Made by a program: the position numbers and the translations under genes. The notes under the pieces are model-generated. The model made no database searches and was not told the DNA's origin. It saw only the letters and a program-made list of their open reading frames with translations. Below, in pieces: positions 36,432-44,866 of a stretch of DNA of 64,000 bases. Every line of letters starts with the position of its first letter. Within the stretch, counting starts at the first letter, position 1. This DNA comes from an uncultured Verrucomicrobiae bacterium (GTDB taxonomy: Bacteria > Verrucomicrobiota > Verrucomicrobiia > Limisphaerales > AAA164-E04), in assembly GCA_951813855.1 (NCBI GenBank), contig OX638380.1, positions 2,744,876-2,808,875 of the forward strand, in the 5' to 3' direction.

Positions 36432-37134
36432 CCGCGGTCTCGTTCCCGTCGCAACCGCTTAGGGAGCCAACAGCCCACGAGAAAGAGAATCCGGATGCCT
36501 GCCGCCGAAGTTGCCGAACGAGCGGAGCAAGGTTCGATGGTTGACGCCCGCCCTCGAAGGCCGTTCACCCGGTCATCCTCCCCAATCCGGCGCACTCAGA
36601 TCACCGGGCGCCAATGACGGCGGTGAGCCGTTCCAGACGCGAGGTTGGTCCCGAGAAACAACCCCCCTTCCTTTTCCCCAAGCAATTGTGATTCACCACA
36701 TGATTTCGCCTGAGACCTCAAGGAGCTAACGACTGGAACGACCTCCTCAGAAGGCAGAAGTTCCAGCCCTGGATTGACCCCCTATTCCCAGCTGACTAGT
36801 CGATTTTTCTTTTCCAAGCAGTTTTTATCGGAGCCATTGTTACCTTCCGTATCAGAGTAGTCTGCTCGCTACGTCGCGGCGCCTGTCCATTCTTAAACCG
36901 TTGCACCCCTTCGCGGGATGCTCATCGCTTTCCTTGACCTCCAGTAGATCGACTCTCTCTCTTTCCGCTTGACCGTCCCAACTCCGTCCGGCAGAATGCC
37001 CCCTACGACCGATGCAATGAACCTTGCGCCTCGTGCCCCAAGTGTCGCATTGTAATTGTCGTGCTGTAATCAATCAATTCTTTTTCTGGATTGCGCAACA
37101 TTTCCGCCGTGTTGGTGTTATACATCTTGATCAC
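36432..37134. other. Remnant region around the right end of the IS21-like element
   Basis: About 700 bases. It contains the right inverted repeat at 37045-37064 but no recognisable gene. The in-frame extension of the first recombinase back to 37024 runs into the insertion-sequence end and is rejected. Confidence 0.4.
37045..37064. repeat. Right inverted repeat of the IS21-like element
   Basis: Exact complement of 34047-34066. It lies about 70 bases before the first recombinase start codon. Confidence 0.7.
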
Positions 37135-38013
37135 ATGGCCAATTGCATGAAAAATCAGGAAATTCTTTTCGAAACAATCGCTACAGAAGTCTTTCAACGA
37201 TATGGCCGAACATGGAAGCCACAAACAGCCAAGGTGAATAGAGCGTACTTGCGAAAAAAAATTCTGCCGTGGTTTCGAGGGCGTCCAATCAAGAAAATAT
37301 CGTGCAGTGAAGTGGAAAAATGGTTTGCCACCTTGCATGAGACACCAGCGGCTGCGAATCGTTCGCTTCCAATTCTATCAGTAATCATGCGACAAGCGGA
37401 GATTTATGGGTATAGGTCTGGCGCCAGCAATCCTTGCGTGGGTATATCACGTTACCGGGAAAACAGCCGGGAACGGTTTTTAACTAATGAGGAGATGAAA
37501 CAACTGGGTGCCGCACTGACGTCCCACGAAGCTGTCTCGCCATCTGCTGTATCATTGGTGCGTTTGCTAGTGTTGACCGGCTGTAGGCAGGGAGAAGTAA
37601 GATTGTTAAAATGGTCAGACTATCGTGAGGGTCATTTATTTCTGCGCGACAGCAAGACCGGACCACGAACAGTTTGGCTTTCATCTCCCGCACGCGAAGT
37701 TATCAAACGAATCCCTCGTACTGAAGAGTGGATATTCCCTCCAACAAAGGGGGAAGGGCCTATGCCCACCGAGACCTTATATCGTTGTTGGCGAATCGTA
37801 CGAAAGAATGCGGGATTATCAGATGTGCGACTTCACGATCTACGTCATAATTACGCTAGCTTTGCAATGCGACAAGGAGAGACGATATTGACAGTTGGCC
37901 GTTTGTTGGGGCACAGAGACCCGACAACCACACTAAGGTATACCCATATGGATGATCCATTAATTATCCAAGCAGCGGAAGTTGTTGGAGGCACTCTAAA
38001 TACTAAACTATGA
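37135..38013 (+). CDS. Tyrosine recombinase / integrase family protein
   Basis: 292 residues from the ATG at 37135 (an ATG at 37147 is the alternative; neither has a good ribosome site). N-terminal SAM-like core-binding domain, then the catalytic domain with all expected residues: Arg in LTGCRQGEVRLLKW, Lys in SKTGPR, His-x-x-Arg in LHDLRHNYASFAM, His in LLGHRD and the nucleophile Tyr in TLRYTHMDD. So it should be active in strand exchange. It overlaps the next recombinase by 4 bases (ATGA), so the two are translationally coupled. Sequence is AT-richer than the backbone. Pairs of recombinases can act as heterodimers (as XerC/XerD do); whether these do is unknown. Confidence 0.88.
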   Translation: MANCMKNQEILFETIATEVFQRYGRTWKPQTAKVNRAYLRKKILPWFRGRPIKKISCSEVEKWFATLHETPAAANRSLPILSVIMRQAEIYGYRSGASNPCVGISRYRENSRERFLTNEEMKQLGAALTSHEAVSPSAVSLVRLLVLTGCRQGEVRLLKWSDYREGHLFLRDSKTGPRTVWLSSPAREVIKRIPRTEEWIFPPTKGEGPMPTETLYRCWRIVRKNAGLSDVRLHDLRHNYASFAMRQGETILTVGRLLGHRDPTTTLRYTHMDDPLIIQAAEVVGGTLNTKL

Positions 38014-39203
38014 TCTCATTGACGTTTCACCAATTTATCAATGATAAATGGAAAGTAGCTTGCTACGAACGTTGCAAACCGTCGACTCAACAACGCGTTG
38101 ACAGTATTCTGCGGACCCAATTAATACCGACATTTGGAACGTGCCATCTAGACCGGATCTCTCGTAAGTCAGTACATAAGTGGTTCGACGATTACAGCAG
38201 AAAATCTCCAATAGGAGCTAATCGCTCTTTGGATGTATTGCGTCAAATATTCAATTATGCTATCAAATGCAAACATGTTACTATTAATCCCACGAGGGAT
38301 ATTCGTCGTAATCGGAGTCAGCAACCTATGCGTTTTTTAACAAGAACGGAAATCGATCGTTTGTATATAGCTTTGGATACACACCAAGGTCGAGGATCGG
38401 GCAATCAACAAGCTGAAATAATACGATTGCTTTTGTTAACCGGATGCCGAAAGGGTGAAATAATCGGATTGCGCTGGTCTGAAATTAATGGGAACTTCCT
38501 TAATCTCCCCGATAGCAAGACCGGACCAAGGAGAGTCGTTCTAAACACACAGGCAAGTGCAGTTCTCGCACGCCAGCCTCAAACAAATAGCCCGTTCGTG
38601 TTCCCTTTGTTGACTAATTTATCGCAGAAACGCTCTAACGAGTTGTCTCTTTGGAGGAAAGTGCGCATCAAAGCCGAGATTTCAGATGTAAGATTACATG
38701 ACCTTCGGCACACCTTTGCTAGTCATGCAGTCATGCAGTCAGTTCCATTGCCGGTAGTATCACGCCTGCTTGGACATTCGCAGATTCGGATGACTCTCCG
38801 ATATGTTCATGTCAGCAATCGGGATACAGAAGCAGCGGCCGAACGAATTGGATGCGCAATCTCATCGTTGCTATCTGAAGAACTAATTACTTCACAACAA
38901 CAAACAAAGCTTGTGGATAATTCAGAAAATCATTCCATATCCAACAACTACTCGACAAAATCACTGCCGAAATCATCAAATGTAAACTTGACGGCTAACC
39001 GTGTAACTAATAGTCTGTTGCTGGAGAAGGAGTTTGTAAATGCTCTAGAACTCCGTCAGTCCCTTGGGAAAGTGCTTGACCAAATGAAACATAATGGGAA
39101 ACCTATCATAATCTATCGCCGAAGAAATCCAGCAGCAGTACTTGTAAGCCTCAAGGATTACCGTGAGCGATTCGCAGATCGGACATTTGAATATCGGCTC
39201 TGA
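38010..39203 (+). CDS. Tyrosine recombinase fused to a Phd/YefM antitoxin-like C-terminal domain
   Basis: 397 residues. Residues 1 to about 290 form a complete tyrosine recombinase: LTGCRKGEIIGLRW, SKTGPRR, LHDLRHTFASHAV, LLGHSQ and MTLRYVHVS give the Arg, Lys, His/Arg, His and Tyr set. A Ser/Asn-rich linker (about 295-345) leads to a tail that looks like the Phd/YefM antitoxin fold: LELRQSLGKVLDQM, KPIIIYRRRNPAAVLVSLKD. Phd domains bind operator DNA and neutralise a toxin through their C-terminal part. The tail here ends soon after the DNA-binding part, so a DNA-binding or targeting role seems more likely. No toxin gene is adjacent; the next gene is the full-length DUF1156 methylase. Confidence 0.85.
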   Translation: MISLTFHQFINDKWKVACYERCKPSTQQRVDSILRTQLIPTFGTCHLDRISRKSVHKWFDDYSRKSPIGANRSLDVLRQIFNYAIKCKHVTINPTRDIRRNRSQQPMRFLTRTEIDRLYIALDTHQGRGSGNQQAEIIRLLLLTGCRKGEIIGLRWSEINGNFLNLPDSKTGPRRVVLNTQASAVLARQPQTNSPFVFPLLTNLSQKRSNELSLWRKVRIKAEISDVRLHDLRHTFASHAVMQSVPLPVVSRLLGHSQIRMTLRYVHVSNRDTEAAAERIGCAISSLLSEELITSQQQTKLVDNSENHSISNNYSTKSLPKSSNVNLTANRVTNSLLLEKEFVNALELRQSLGKVLDQMKHNGKPIIIYRRRNPAAVLVSLKDYRERFADRTFEYRL

Positions 39204-39365
39204 AATATATCCCCTGATTAAAGTTGCCTAGATTTATATTTCCGAATAAATAAAGCTCGATATACTACGCAACGTGCGAACGTGATAATTTCTGAAAAAA
39301 TTGAGCTTGACAAAAATGGATGCACCACATCAGCATAAGCATTTTTCGGATTTGCTCACGAACAA

Positions 39366-42350
39366 ATGAACCTACTTCGCAGAAAACTGATCGAGGTGGC
39401 ATTACCTCTGGATTCGATTAATGCTGCTTCAACAAGGGAGAAATCGATCCGTCACGGACATCCATCGACCTTGCACCTTTGGTGGGCAAGAAGACCTTTG
39501 GCTGCGGCGCGTGCCGTGATATTCGCTCAATTGGTAGACGATCCTTCCACGTACATTGACGAACTTCTAGCATCTCCTGATAAAAGGGAGATTGCACAAC
39601 GAACTCTGGCGCAACGTCAACAGGCTAACGGTGAATCAGCGGATCGAGAAGAAATATCCGATAAGGTAACATTGCGCGAGGTAATTGCAGAATTGGAACG
39701 AAAGCGCCTATTTAAGATTCTTGAAGAGTTGGTCCTTTGGGAAAACACGACTAACGAGAGAGTGCTCGACCAGGCACGAAACGAAATCCGGGAGAGTTGG
39801 AAACGGGAATGCGCCGCCAACGCCAATCATCCTCAAGCTGAAAAGTTGTATCATCCGGATCGTTTACCCGTTTTTCACGATCCGTTTGCCGGCGGTGGTT
39901 CCCTCCCCCTTGAGGCACAGCGATTAGGCCTAGAGGCAAACGCCAGCGATCTGAACCCTGTCGCCGTACTGATTAATAAGGCGATGATCGAAGTGCCGCC
40001 AAAATTTTCGGGGAATGAGCCGGTGAATCCTGATTCTCGGTATCAGTCGATCAACAAAGGAAAGATGTGGCGCGGTGCGCAAGGGCTTGCCGAGGATATT
40101 CGGTATTATGGACAGTGGATGAAAAACGAAGCGAAAAAGCGAATCGGAAATTATTATCCAACGGTTGAAATTACTTCAGATATGACACAAGAGCGTCCGG
40201 ATCTAAAACCGTACGTGGGTAAGAATTTAACGGTGATCGCATGGCTGTGGGCACGGACGGTGAAGAGTCCAAATCCTGCCTTCGCTAATGTCGATGTCCC
40301 CCTCACCTCAACGTTTATGCTCTCGACAAAAAAAGGTAAGGAAGCATACGTTGTTCCCGTAGTCAATCATCATAATTATAAGTTTAGAGTTGAAGTTGGA
40401 CCGCCTCTAGACACAAGAGTTGTAAAACTCGGAACTAAACTTTCAAGAGGAGCTAATTTTCGATGTGTAATGTCTGGTTCGCCTATATCACCAGACTACA
40501 TCAAAGCAGAAAGCATAGCTGGAAGGATGAACTCAACTCTTATGGCTGTTGTTGCAGAGGGCAACCGAGGGCGAGTTTATCTTCCTCCAACTTGCTGCAA
40601 CGTAGAAATCGCTTTCCTAGCACAACCCCGATGGAATCCCGAAGAAACTATGAATCGAGATACCACTAATTTGGTTAGCGGGCGGGGATATGGGTTTTTC
40701 AAATGGGCTGATCTATTTTCATCCCGCCAGCTTGTTGCTCTAACAACATTCTGTGATTTGGTTCAAGAAGTGAAAAAGAATGTTCTGTCGGACTCAGCTA
40801 CTGTTAGGATTTCTAATGACAATCGTTCCTTGCAAGAAGGTGGTTCAGGGGCGATAGCTTATGCCGAGGCAGTGTCCCTGTATTTGGGATTTATAATATC
40901 GAAAATCGCTAATCTTGGTTCGTCTATCACAACATGGATGAGTGATCGAGGAGCATTTCGAGAAACTTTCGCCAGGCAAGCAATTCCGATGATGTGGGAT
41001 TATGCAGAAGCTAATCCGTTTGCTACGACTGGTGGTAGCTTAAAAGCAATATTAGCAAAGATCACCATGGTTCTCGATTCACTCCCGGCCAAACCTTATG
41101 GTTACAGCTTTCACCAAGACGCAGCAGGCCTGGAGATTCAAAACGCTACCTTGATATCGACTGATCCTCCGTACTACGACAATATCGGATATGCTGATTT
41201 ATCGGATTTCTTTTACGTCTGGCTCCGCCGATCATTAAAGCCAGTTTTTCCAGATCTGTTTTCTACATTGGTTGTTCCGAAAGCCGAGGAACTGGTTGCC
41301 ACTCCACATCGTCACACGAGCAAAAAGGCCGCAGAACTGTTTTTTCTTGAGGGCATGACAAAGGCATTTTCCAATCTCGCTAAACAGGTTCATCCTGGAT
41401 TTCCTGTTACTATTTACTACGCATTCAAACAATCAGAGACTAATAACGATGGCGGGACAGCCAGCACAGGTTGGGAAACTTTCCTTAACGCAACAATTAA
41501 ATCGGGTTTTTCAATTAACGGTACCTGGCCAATGCGAACTGAAAGTTCTGGGAGGATTATAGCAAGAAACGCAAACACGCTAGCTTCGAGCATCATACTC
41601 GTTTGTCGTCACCGCCCTCAAGACGCACCAATAGCCACACGACGTGAATTCTTAACTGTATTACGCTCGGAACTACCTTCTGCATTACGGTTACTACAAT
41701 CCGGAAACATTGCCCCCGTAGACTTAGCGCAAGCCGCCATCGGACCTGGAATGGCGGTATACACCCGTTACGAGAAGGTACTTGACGCAGATGGAACTTC
41801 GATGACGGTAAGAGAAGCTTTATCGTCAATTAACCAAATTCTTGATGAAGTACTCGCTGAACAAGAAGGAGATCTTGATGCAGATAGTCGATGGGCATTG
41901 GCTTGGTTTGACCAACATGGTTTCGAATCCGGTAATTTTGGTAGCGCAGAAACACTTTCTAAAGCCCAGAACACGAGCGTAGAAGGATTGGTAGAAGCTG
42001 GGATTCTTGAATCGAAGAGAGGTGCAGTGAGACTTTTAAAACCTGATGAACTTTCCAAAGATTGGTCACCAGAGAATGATAAACGATCTTCAGTGTGGGA
42101 GGTTGTTCATCACTTAATATTTGCTCATGACACTGACGGTGAACAAGGAGCCTCTGAATTAATTCAGAAACTTGGAGGAGAAGTCGGTAAAGTCAAAGAT
42201 CTATGTTACCGACTTTATACATTATGTGAACGTAAAAAAAGAGCTGCCGAAGCACTTTCTTATAATTCACTCGTTCAAAGTTGGCCAGAGATTTCTCGAC
42301 TAGCGAAAAACAAAAAACCTGAAGATCCAGAATTAAATTTCGATCAATAG
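39366..42350 (+). CDS. DUF1156-type DNA methyltransferase, full-length copy
   Basis: 994 residues. DUF1156 N-terminus (KLIEVALPLDSINAASTREK, HGHPSTLHLWWARRPL), SAM motif DPFAGGGSLPLEAQRLG near 171 and catalytic STDPPYYDNIGYADL near 599. A C-terminal region of about 190 residues (SMTVREALSSINQILDEV, ... KVKDLCYRLYTLCERKKRAAEA) is absent from the truncated paralogue. Predicted to methylate adenine or cytosine amino groups in DNA; target sequence unknown. DUF1156 methylases usually accompany DUF499 ATPases, as in the operon at 22.8-29.7 kb. Here the gene follows the two recombinases on the same strand with a 162-base gap. It carries the right arm of the 61-base repeat. AT-rich compared with the backbone. 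Confidence 0.9.
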   Translation: MNLLRRKLIEVALPLDSINAASTREKSIRHGHPSTLHLWWARRPLAAARAVIFAQLVDDPSTYIDELLASPDKREIAQRTLAQRQQANGESADREEISDKVTLREVIAELERKRLFKILEELVLWENTTNERVLDQARNEIRESWKRECAANANHPQAEKLYHPDRLPVFHDPFAGGGSLPLEAQRLGLEANASDLNPVAVLINKAMIEVPPKFSGNEPVNPDSRYQSINKGKMWRGAQGLAEDIRYYGQWMKNEAKKRIGNYYPTVEITSDMTQERPDLKPYVGKNLTVIAWLWARTVKSPNPAFANVDVPLTSTFMLSTKKGKEAYVVPVVNHHNYKFRVEVGPPLDTRVVKLGTKLSRGANFRCVMSGSPISPDYIKAESIAGRMNSTLMAVVAEGNRGRVYLPPTCCNVEIAFLAQPRWNPEETMNRDTTNLVSGRGYGFFKWADLFSSRQLVALTTFCDLVQEVKKNVLSDSATVRISNDNRSLQEGGSGAIAYAEAVSLYLGFIISKIANLGSSITTWMSDRGAFRETFARQAIPMMWDYAEANPFATTGGSLKAILAKITMVLDSLPAKPYGYSFHQDAAGLEIQNATLISTDPPYYDNIGYADLSDFFYVWLRRSLKPVFPDLFSTLVVPKAEELVATPHRHTSKKAAELFFLEGMTKAFSNLAKQVHPGFPVTIYYAFKQSETNNDGGTASTGWETFLNATIKSGFSINGTWPMRTESSGRIIARNANTLASSIILVCRHRPQDAPIATRREFLTVLRSELPSALRLLQSGNIAPVDLAQAAIGPGMAVYTRYEKVLDADGTSMTVREALSSINQILDEVLAEQEGDLDADSRWALAWFDQHGFESGNFGSAETLSKAQNTSVEGLVEAGILESKRGAVRLLKPDELSKDWSPENDKRSSVWEVVHHLIFAHDTDGEQGASELIQKLGGEVGKVKDLCYRLYTLCERKKRAAEALSYNSLVQSWPEISRLAKNKKPEDPELNFDQ
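39699..39759. repeat. Right arm of the 61-base perfect inverted repeat
   Basis: Exact complement of 31908-31968. The two arms are about 7.7 kb apart, and everything between them, including IS remnants and both recombinase genes, would invert if they recombined. Confidence 0.85.
41748..41772. repeat. 25-base identity with the truncated methylase
   Basis: Same sequence as the minus strand at 29898-29922. In this copy the gene continues for another 578 bases; in the other copy similarity ends here. Confidence 0.7.
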
Positions 42351-42595
42351 ATGTTTAGATCGCAATGTTTCACAGTGATGATATTTTTATCTTCATTGGA
42401 ATATTTGATTTTTAGAAAAACTAACGAAAGAAATTCGTCGCAATGGATATTATGATATTAAACGGATATAGAATAATTTGTAGATGAAAACTTTTAATGC
42501 TTATGGAAGGCCTCGACTTTAGTTAGCAGTGAACAAACGGAATTCAGATTTAGTATTTTTTCGGGGCTAAATGTTTCACACGTAATCAAGTCAGC
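42351..42595. other. AT-rich intergenic region at the right edge of the accessory block
   Basis: 245 bases, AT-rich at first, then changing to backbone composition towards apbE. Two short TGTTTCAC strings occur (near 42366 and 42572), but neither completes a parS palindrome. No terminator or attachment site was recognised. Confidence 0.35.
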
Positions 42596-43594
42596 ATGGC
42601 AACGACTGTCAAAGTAGCGTGCGAGGCAATGGCTACTCGCTTTGAGTTCGTCTTGAACGGCGATAACCCCATGAGTCTCAGGGCATTGGGGGAGGAGGCT
42701 CTGGAAGAAATTCGTTGGGCGGAATCTCAGTTGAGCATTTACCGTTCCGACAGCCAGATTAATCGAGTCAATCAAAAAGCCTCACGTGAACCGGTCCGGG
42801 TGGAACCGACAGTCTTTCGGCTGCTGGAACAGTGCCGAATCTGGACGCACCAAACGGGAGGAGCGTTCGATATCACGTTAGGGCCGTTAAGTCGATGTTG
42901 GGGATTTGTGGACGGCGCCGGAAGGTTACCTGATTCCGAAGCAGTAAAGCAGGCCCGACTGTTAGTCGGAATGCACCGGGTGTTATTGGATTCTGACAAG
43001 TTTAGCGTCCGATTCGAGCGTGAGGGAATGATGCTGGATTTCGGATCGGTCGGGAAGGGATTCGCCTTGGAAAGAGCCCGGGAAATCCTGAGGGAAAACG
43101 GCATCGAGAGCGCTCTTCTTCATGGAGGCACCAGTACGGTAGCGACCATCGGAACGCCCTTGGACCAGGAGGCCTGGAAAATAGCCATACCTGAACCGGG
43201 GTATGATTCCAGAGAACCGGGAGCGACTCGACAGTTCCTGGGGATTGCTTTTCTCAAGGGAGAAAGTTTGTCGGTATCGGCTGGGCGAGGGAAATCGTTC
43301 CGAGCGGGTTCGAGAGAGTATGGTCATGTTTTGGACCGGGAAGATGCCGGTCCGGTCGAGGGAGGGATCATGGGCGTGATTCAGTTGCCCGACGCCTGTG
43401 CGGCCGATGCACTTTCAACCGCGTTGCTGGCATCCGGAAAAACCGGAAGATCCTGGCTGAAACGATATTATCCCGAATCCCTGTTTCTCTACTGCGACTC
43501 GAAGCCTGACGGTTCTGTCGGGATCGAGAACGAGGGATTTTCCGTTGGGAAGGAGTCAGGATTTGCGGGCCAAACATTCACCCCAGGCCAATGA
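42596..43594 (+). CDS. apbE: FAD:protein FMN transferase (ApbE family)
   Basis: Attaches FMN covalently to Ser/Thr of target flavoproteins using FAD and Mg2+. 332 residues. Family landmarks: EAMATRFEFVL at the N-terminus, RWAESQLSIYRSDSQINRVN, GGAFDITLGPL, the metal/nucleotide motif LDFGSVGKGFALERA near 140 and ESALLHGGTST near 170. Near the C-terminus comes DACAADALSTALL with the conserved D-x-x-x-T. No signal peptide or lipobox is visible, unlike periplasmic ApbE, so a cytoplasmic form is likely. No Na+-NQR, Rnf or other flavoprotein target is in the window. Its 3' end overlaps the convergent methyltransferase gene by 39 bases. Confidence 0.9.
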   Translation: MATTVKVACEAMATRFEFVLNGDNPMSLRALGEEALEEIRWAESQLSIYRSDSQINRVNQKASREPVRVEPTVFRLLEQCRIWTHQTGGAFDITLGPLSRCWGFVDGAGRLPDSEAVKQARLLVGMHRVLLDSDKFSVRFEREGMMLDFGSVGKGFALERAREILRENGIESALLHGGTSTVATIGTPLDQEAWKIAIPEPGYDSREPGATRQFLGIAFLKGESLSVSAGRGKSFRAGSREYGHVLDREDAGPVEGGIMGVIQLPDACAADALSTALLASGKTGRSWLKRYYPESLFLYCDSKPDGSVGIENEGFSVGKESGFAGQTFTPGQ

Positions 43595-44371
43595 AAAGAG
43601 CGAATCGGTAGAATTTTTGCATTCCTGCAAGTTGTTCTGCCATCTCTGGAGTTGTTCTTCGGTCGTTAGGCCATGATTGATGGCGGCTTTTTTGGTTTCC
43701 GGGGCAAAGAACCATTCGTCGATAAAGGTGTTGGCGAACAACAGTTCATCGGGCGTGCTGTAGCACTCGAAGGAGGTATTCGCCAAGAGGATATTCGAGA
43801 ACCCGGCTTCCAGAAAAACTCCCTTCAATTCCTTGCCCATTTCAGCATGGCCGCCGTTGGCATCGATCAGGGCGAGAAACATTTTCATCATGTCCTCGAA
43901 CGAATGCAGGCTGCTATGAAAGAAAGTCGACGAACCGATCATATCCCTCGCGAATAACAGGCCTTCAGGCTTGAGCACCCGTTTCAGTTCGGCCATCAGG
44001 ACCGGAGTATCGGGGACGTGCATGACGAGAGCGTGGCAATGGACGGCGTCGAACGAATCGTTTTCGAACGGAAGATCGGTCGCCTGACCAACCTGGAAAT
44101 AGGCGTTATCGCAGCCGGCGAGGGCAGCCCGAAGTCTCGCTTTCTCGATCTGAGATTGTTCGATGTCCAAGCCCTGCAACTCTCCGGGCTGAACCGCCTG
44201 TCCCAGTTCTAAAGAAATCGCTCCGGGGCCGCAGCCGCAATCGAGGATGCGCATTCCGGGTTCCAGACGGGCGAGCAGATTGGCCGAACAGTTGATCGCG
44301 CTCCGGTTCAGGAGAAAACGTTCGAAGGCCTCCCCGTAACCCATGGTGTATTTCCTTTGGGGATCGTTCAT
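43556..44371 (-). CDS. UbiE-like class I SAM-dependent methyltransferase (copy 1)
   Basis: 271 residues from the ATG at 44371 (a TTG at 44383 is the alternative). Motif I ILDCGCGPGAISLELG near 45, the acidic Asp of GLDIEQSQ, motif II region VGQATDLPFENDSFDAVHCHAL and LKRVLKPEGLLFARD. The fold and the spacing resemble UbiE/MenG and small-molecule methyltransferases; the substrate is unknown. It has a same-length, closely similar paralogue at 47083-47898 on the same strand, with tRNA-Gly and a DruA-ISAs1 gene between them. The stop lies inside the convergent apbE gene. Confidence 0.85.
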   Translation of the reverse strand: MNDPQRKYTMGYGEAFERFLLNRSAINCSANLLARLEPGMRILDCGCGPGAISLELGQAVQPGELQGLDIEQSQIEKARLRAALAGCDNAYFQVGQATDLPFENDSFDAVHCHALVMHVPDTPVLMAELKRVLKPEGLLFARDMIGSSTFFHSSLHSFEDMMKMFLALIDANGGHAEMGKELKGVFLEAGFSNILLANTSFECYSTPDELLFANTFIDEWFFAPETKKAAINHGLTTEEQLQRWQNNLQECKNSTDSLFSLAWGECLARKS

Positions 44372-44506
44372 GTCGTGGGCCAAGTCAGATATTCAAGTCG
44401 GTTTCGATTGTCGCGAGCCTGAGATCTGGAATTGATTCAGGACGGTCAGTTCGATTTCCGCCGGGCAGATTCTCGCGACGGCCGGTAGCCGCGACCAGTT
44501 TCAATT

Positions 44507-44580
44507 TGGAGCGGGTGGAGGGAATCGAACCCTCGTCGCCAGCTTGGAAGGCTGGAGCTTTACCACTAAGCAACACCCGC
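44507..44580 (-). tRNA. tRNA-Gly (anticodon TCC)
   Basis: The minus strand folds into a cloverleaf: 7-bp acceptor stem (GCGGGTG/CACCCGC), D-arm with AGTGGTA loop, anticodon loop CTTCCAA giving TCC, T-arm GAGGG-TTCGATT-CCCTC, discriminator T and an encoded CCA. It lies between the methyltransferase at 44371 and the DruA-type gene at 44867. Confidence 0.97.
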
Positions 44581-44866
44581 CGCCTGAAGAATACAGAGAA
44601 AACACTCTGGGGATGCAAGCGATATTTGTCAAGCAGTTGATTCCCTGGAATCGATTTTTTTTCTAACGAACACCGGAAGCCGATTTCATCCTGAGAGGCG
44701 ACCGATTCGATCTCGGTTCGCTCAGACGATATCGATTTTCGGCTGGCCGCCAAGGCTGGTCGAAAACGCGAGAGAACAGAGTTTCGCCAAGGTGACGGTT
44801 CGAACCGAAGGGGCAGGAACGATTGATGCGACGACCGAGGCGACAGGGGCGTGCTTTAAGGGACTT

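Larger units (their letters stand above)
34047..37064 (+). mobile_element. Decayed IS21-like element bounded by 20-base inverted repeats
   Basis: Ends: GCACGACAATTACAATGCGA at 34047-34066 and its exact complement at 37045-37064. Inside are istA- and istB-like pseudogenes in the usual order with an ATGA overlap. The span, about 3.0 kb, is longer than usual for IS21 elements (about 2-2.5 kb), so it may have gained extra sequence between istB and the right end. It truncates the IS256 remnant at its left end; the right end lies just before the first recombinase gene. Confidence 0.65.
22782..42350. other. Defence-type accessory island with duplicated DUF1156 methylase genes
   Basis: The block holds helicase, HEPN-ATPase, two DUF1156 methylases, two recombinases and fossil insertion sequences. 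The right two thirds are visibly richer in A+T than the flanking backbone. No tRNA or obvious direct repeat marks the ends, so the exact borders are not fixed. The grouping follows from gene content, not from detected attachment sites. Confidence 0.6.

Noticed and set aside
38912..38920. TGTGGATAA, a perfect DnaA box
   Set aside because: Single box inside the linker of a recombinase gene, with no cluster nearby; not evidence of an origin.
42366..42795. parS-like strings TGTTTCACAGTGA (near 42366), TGTTTCACACGTAA (near 42572) and TCACGTGAAC (near 42782)
   Set aside because: None keeps the 16-base palindrome with the central CACGTG and both arms, unlike the two sites near mnmG.
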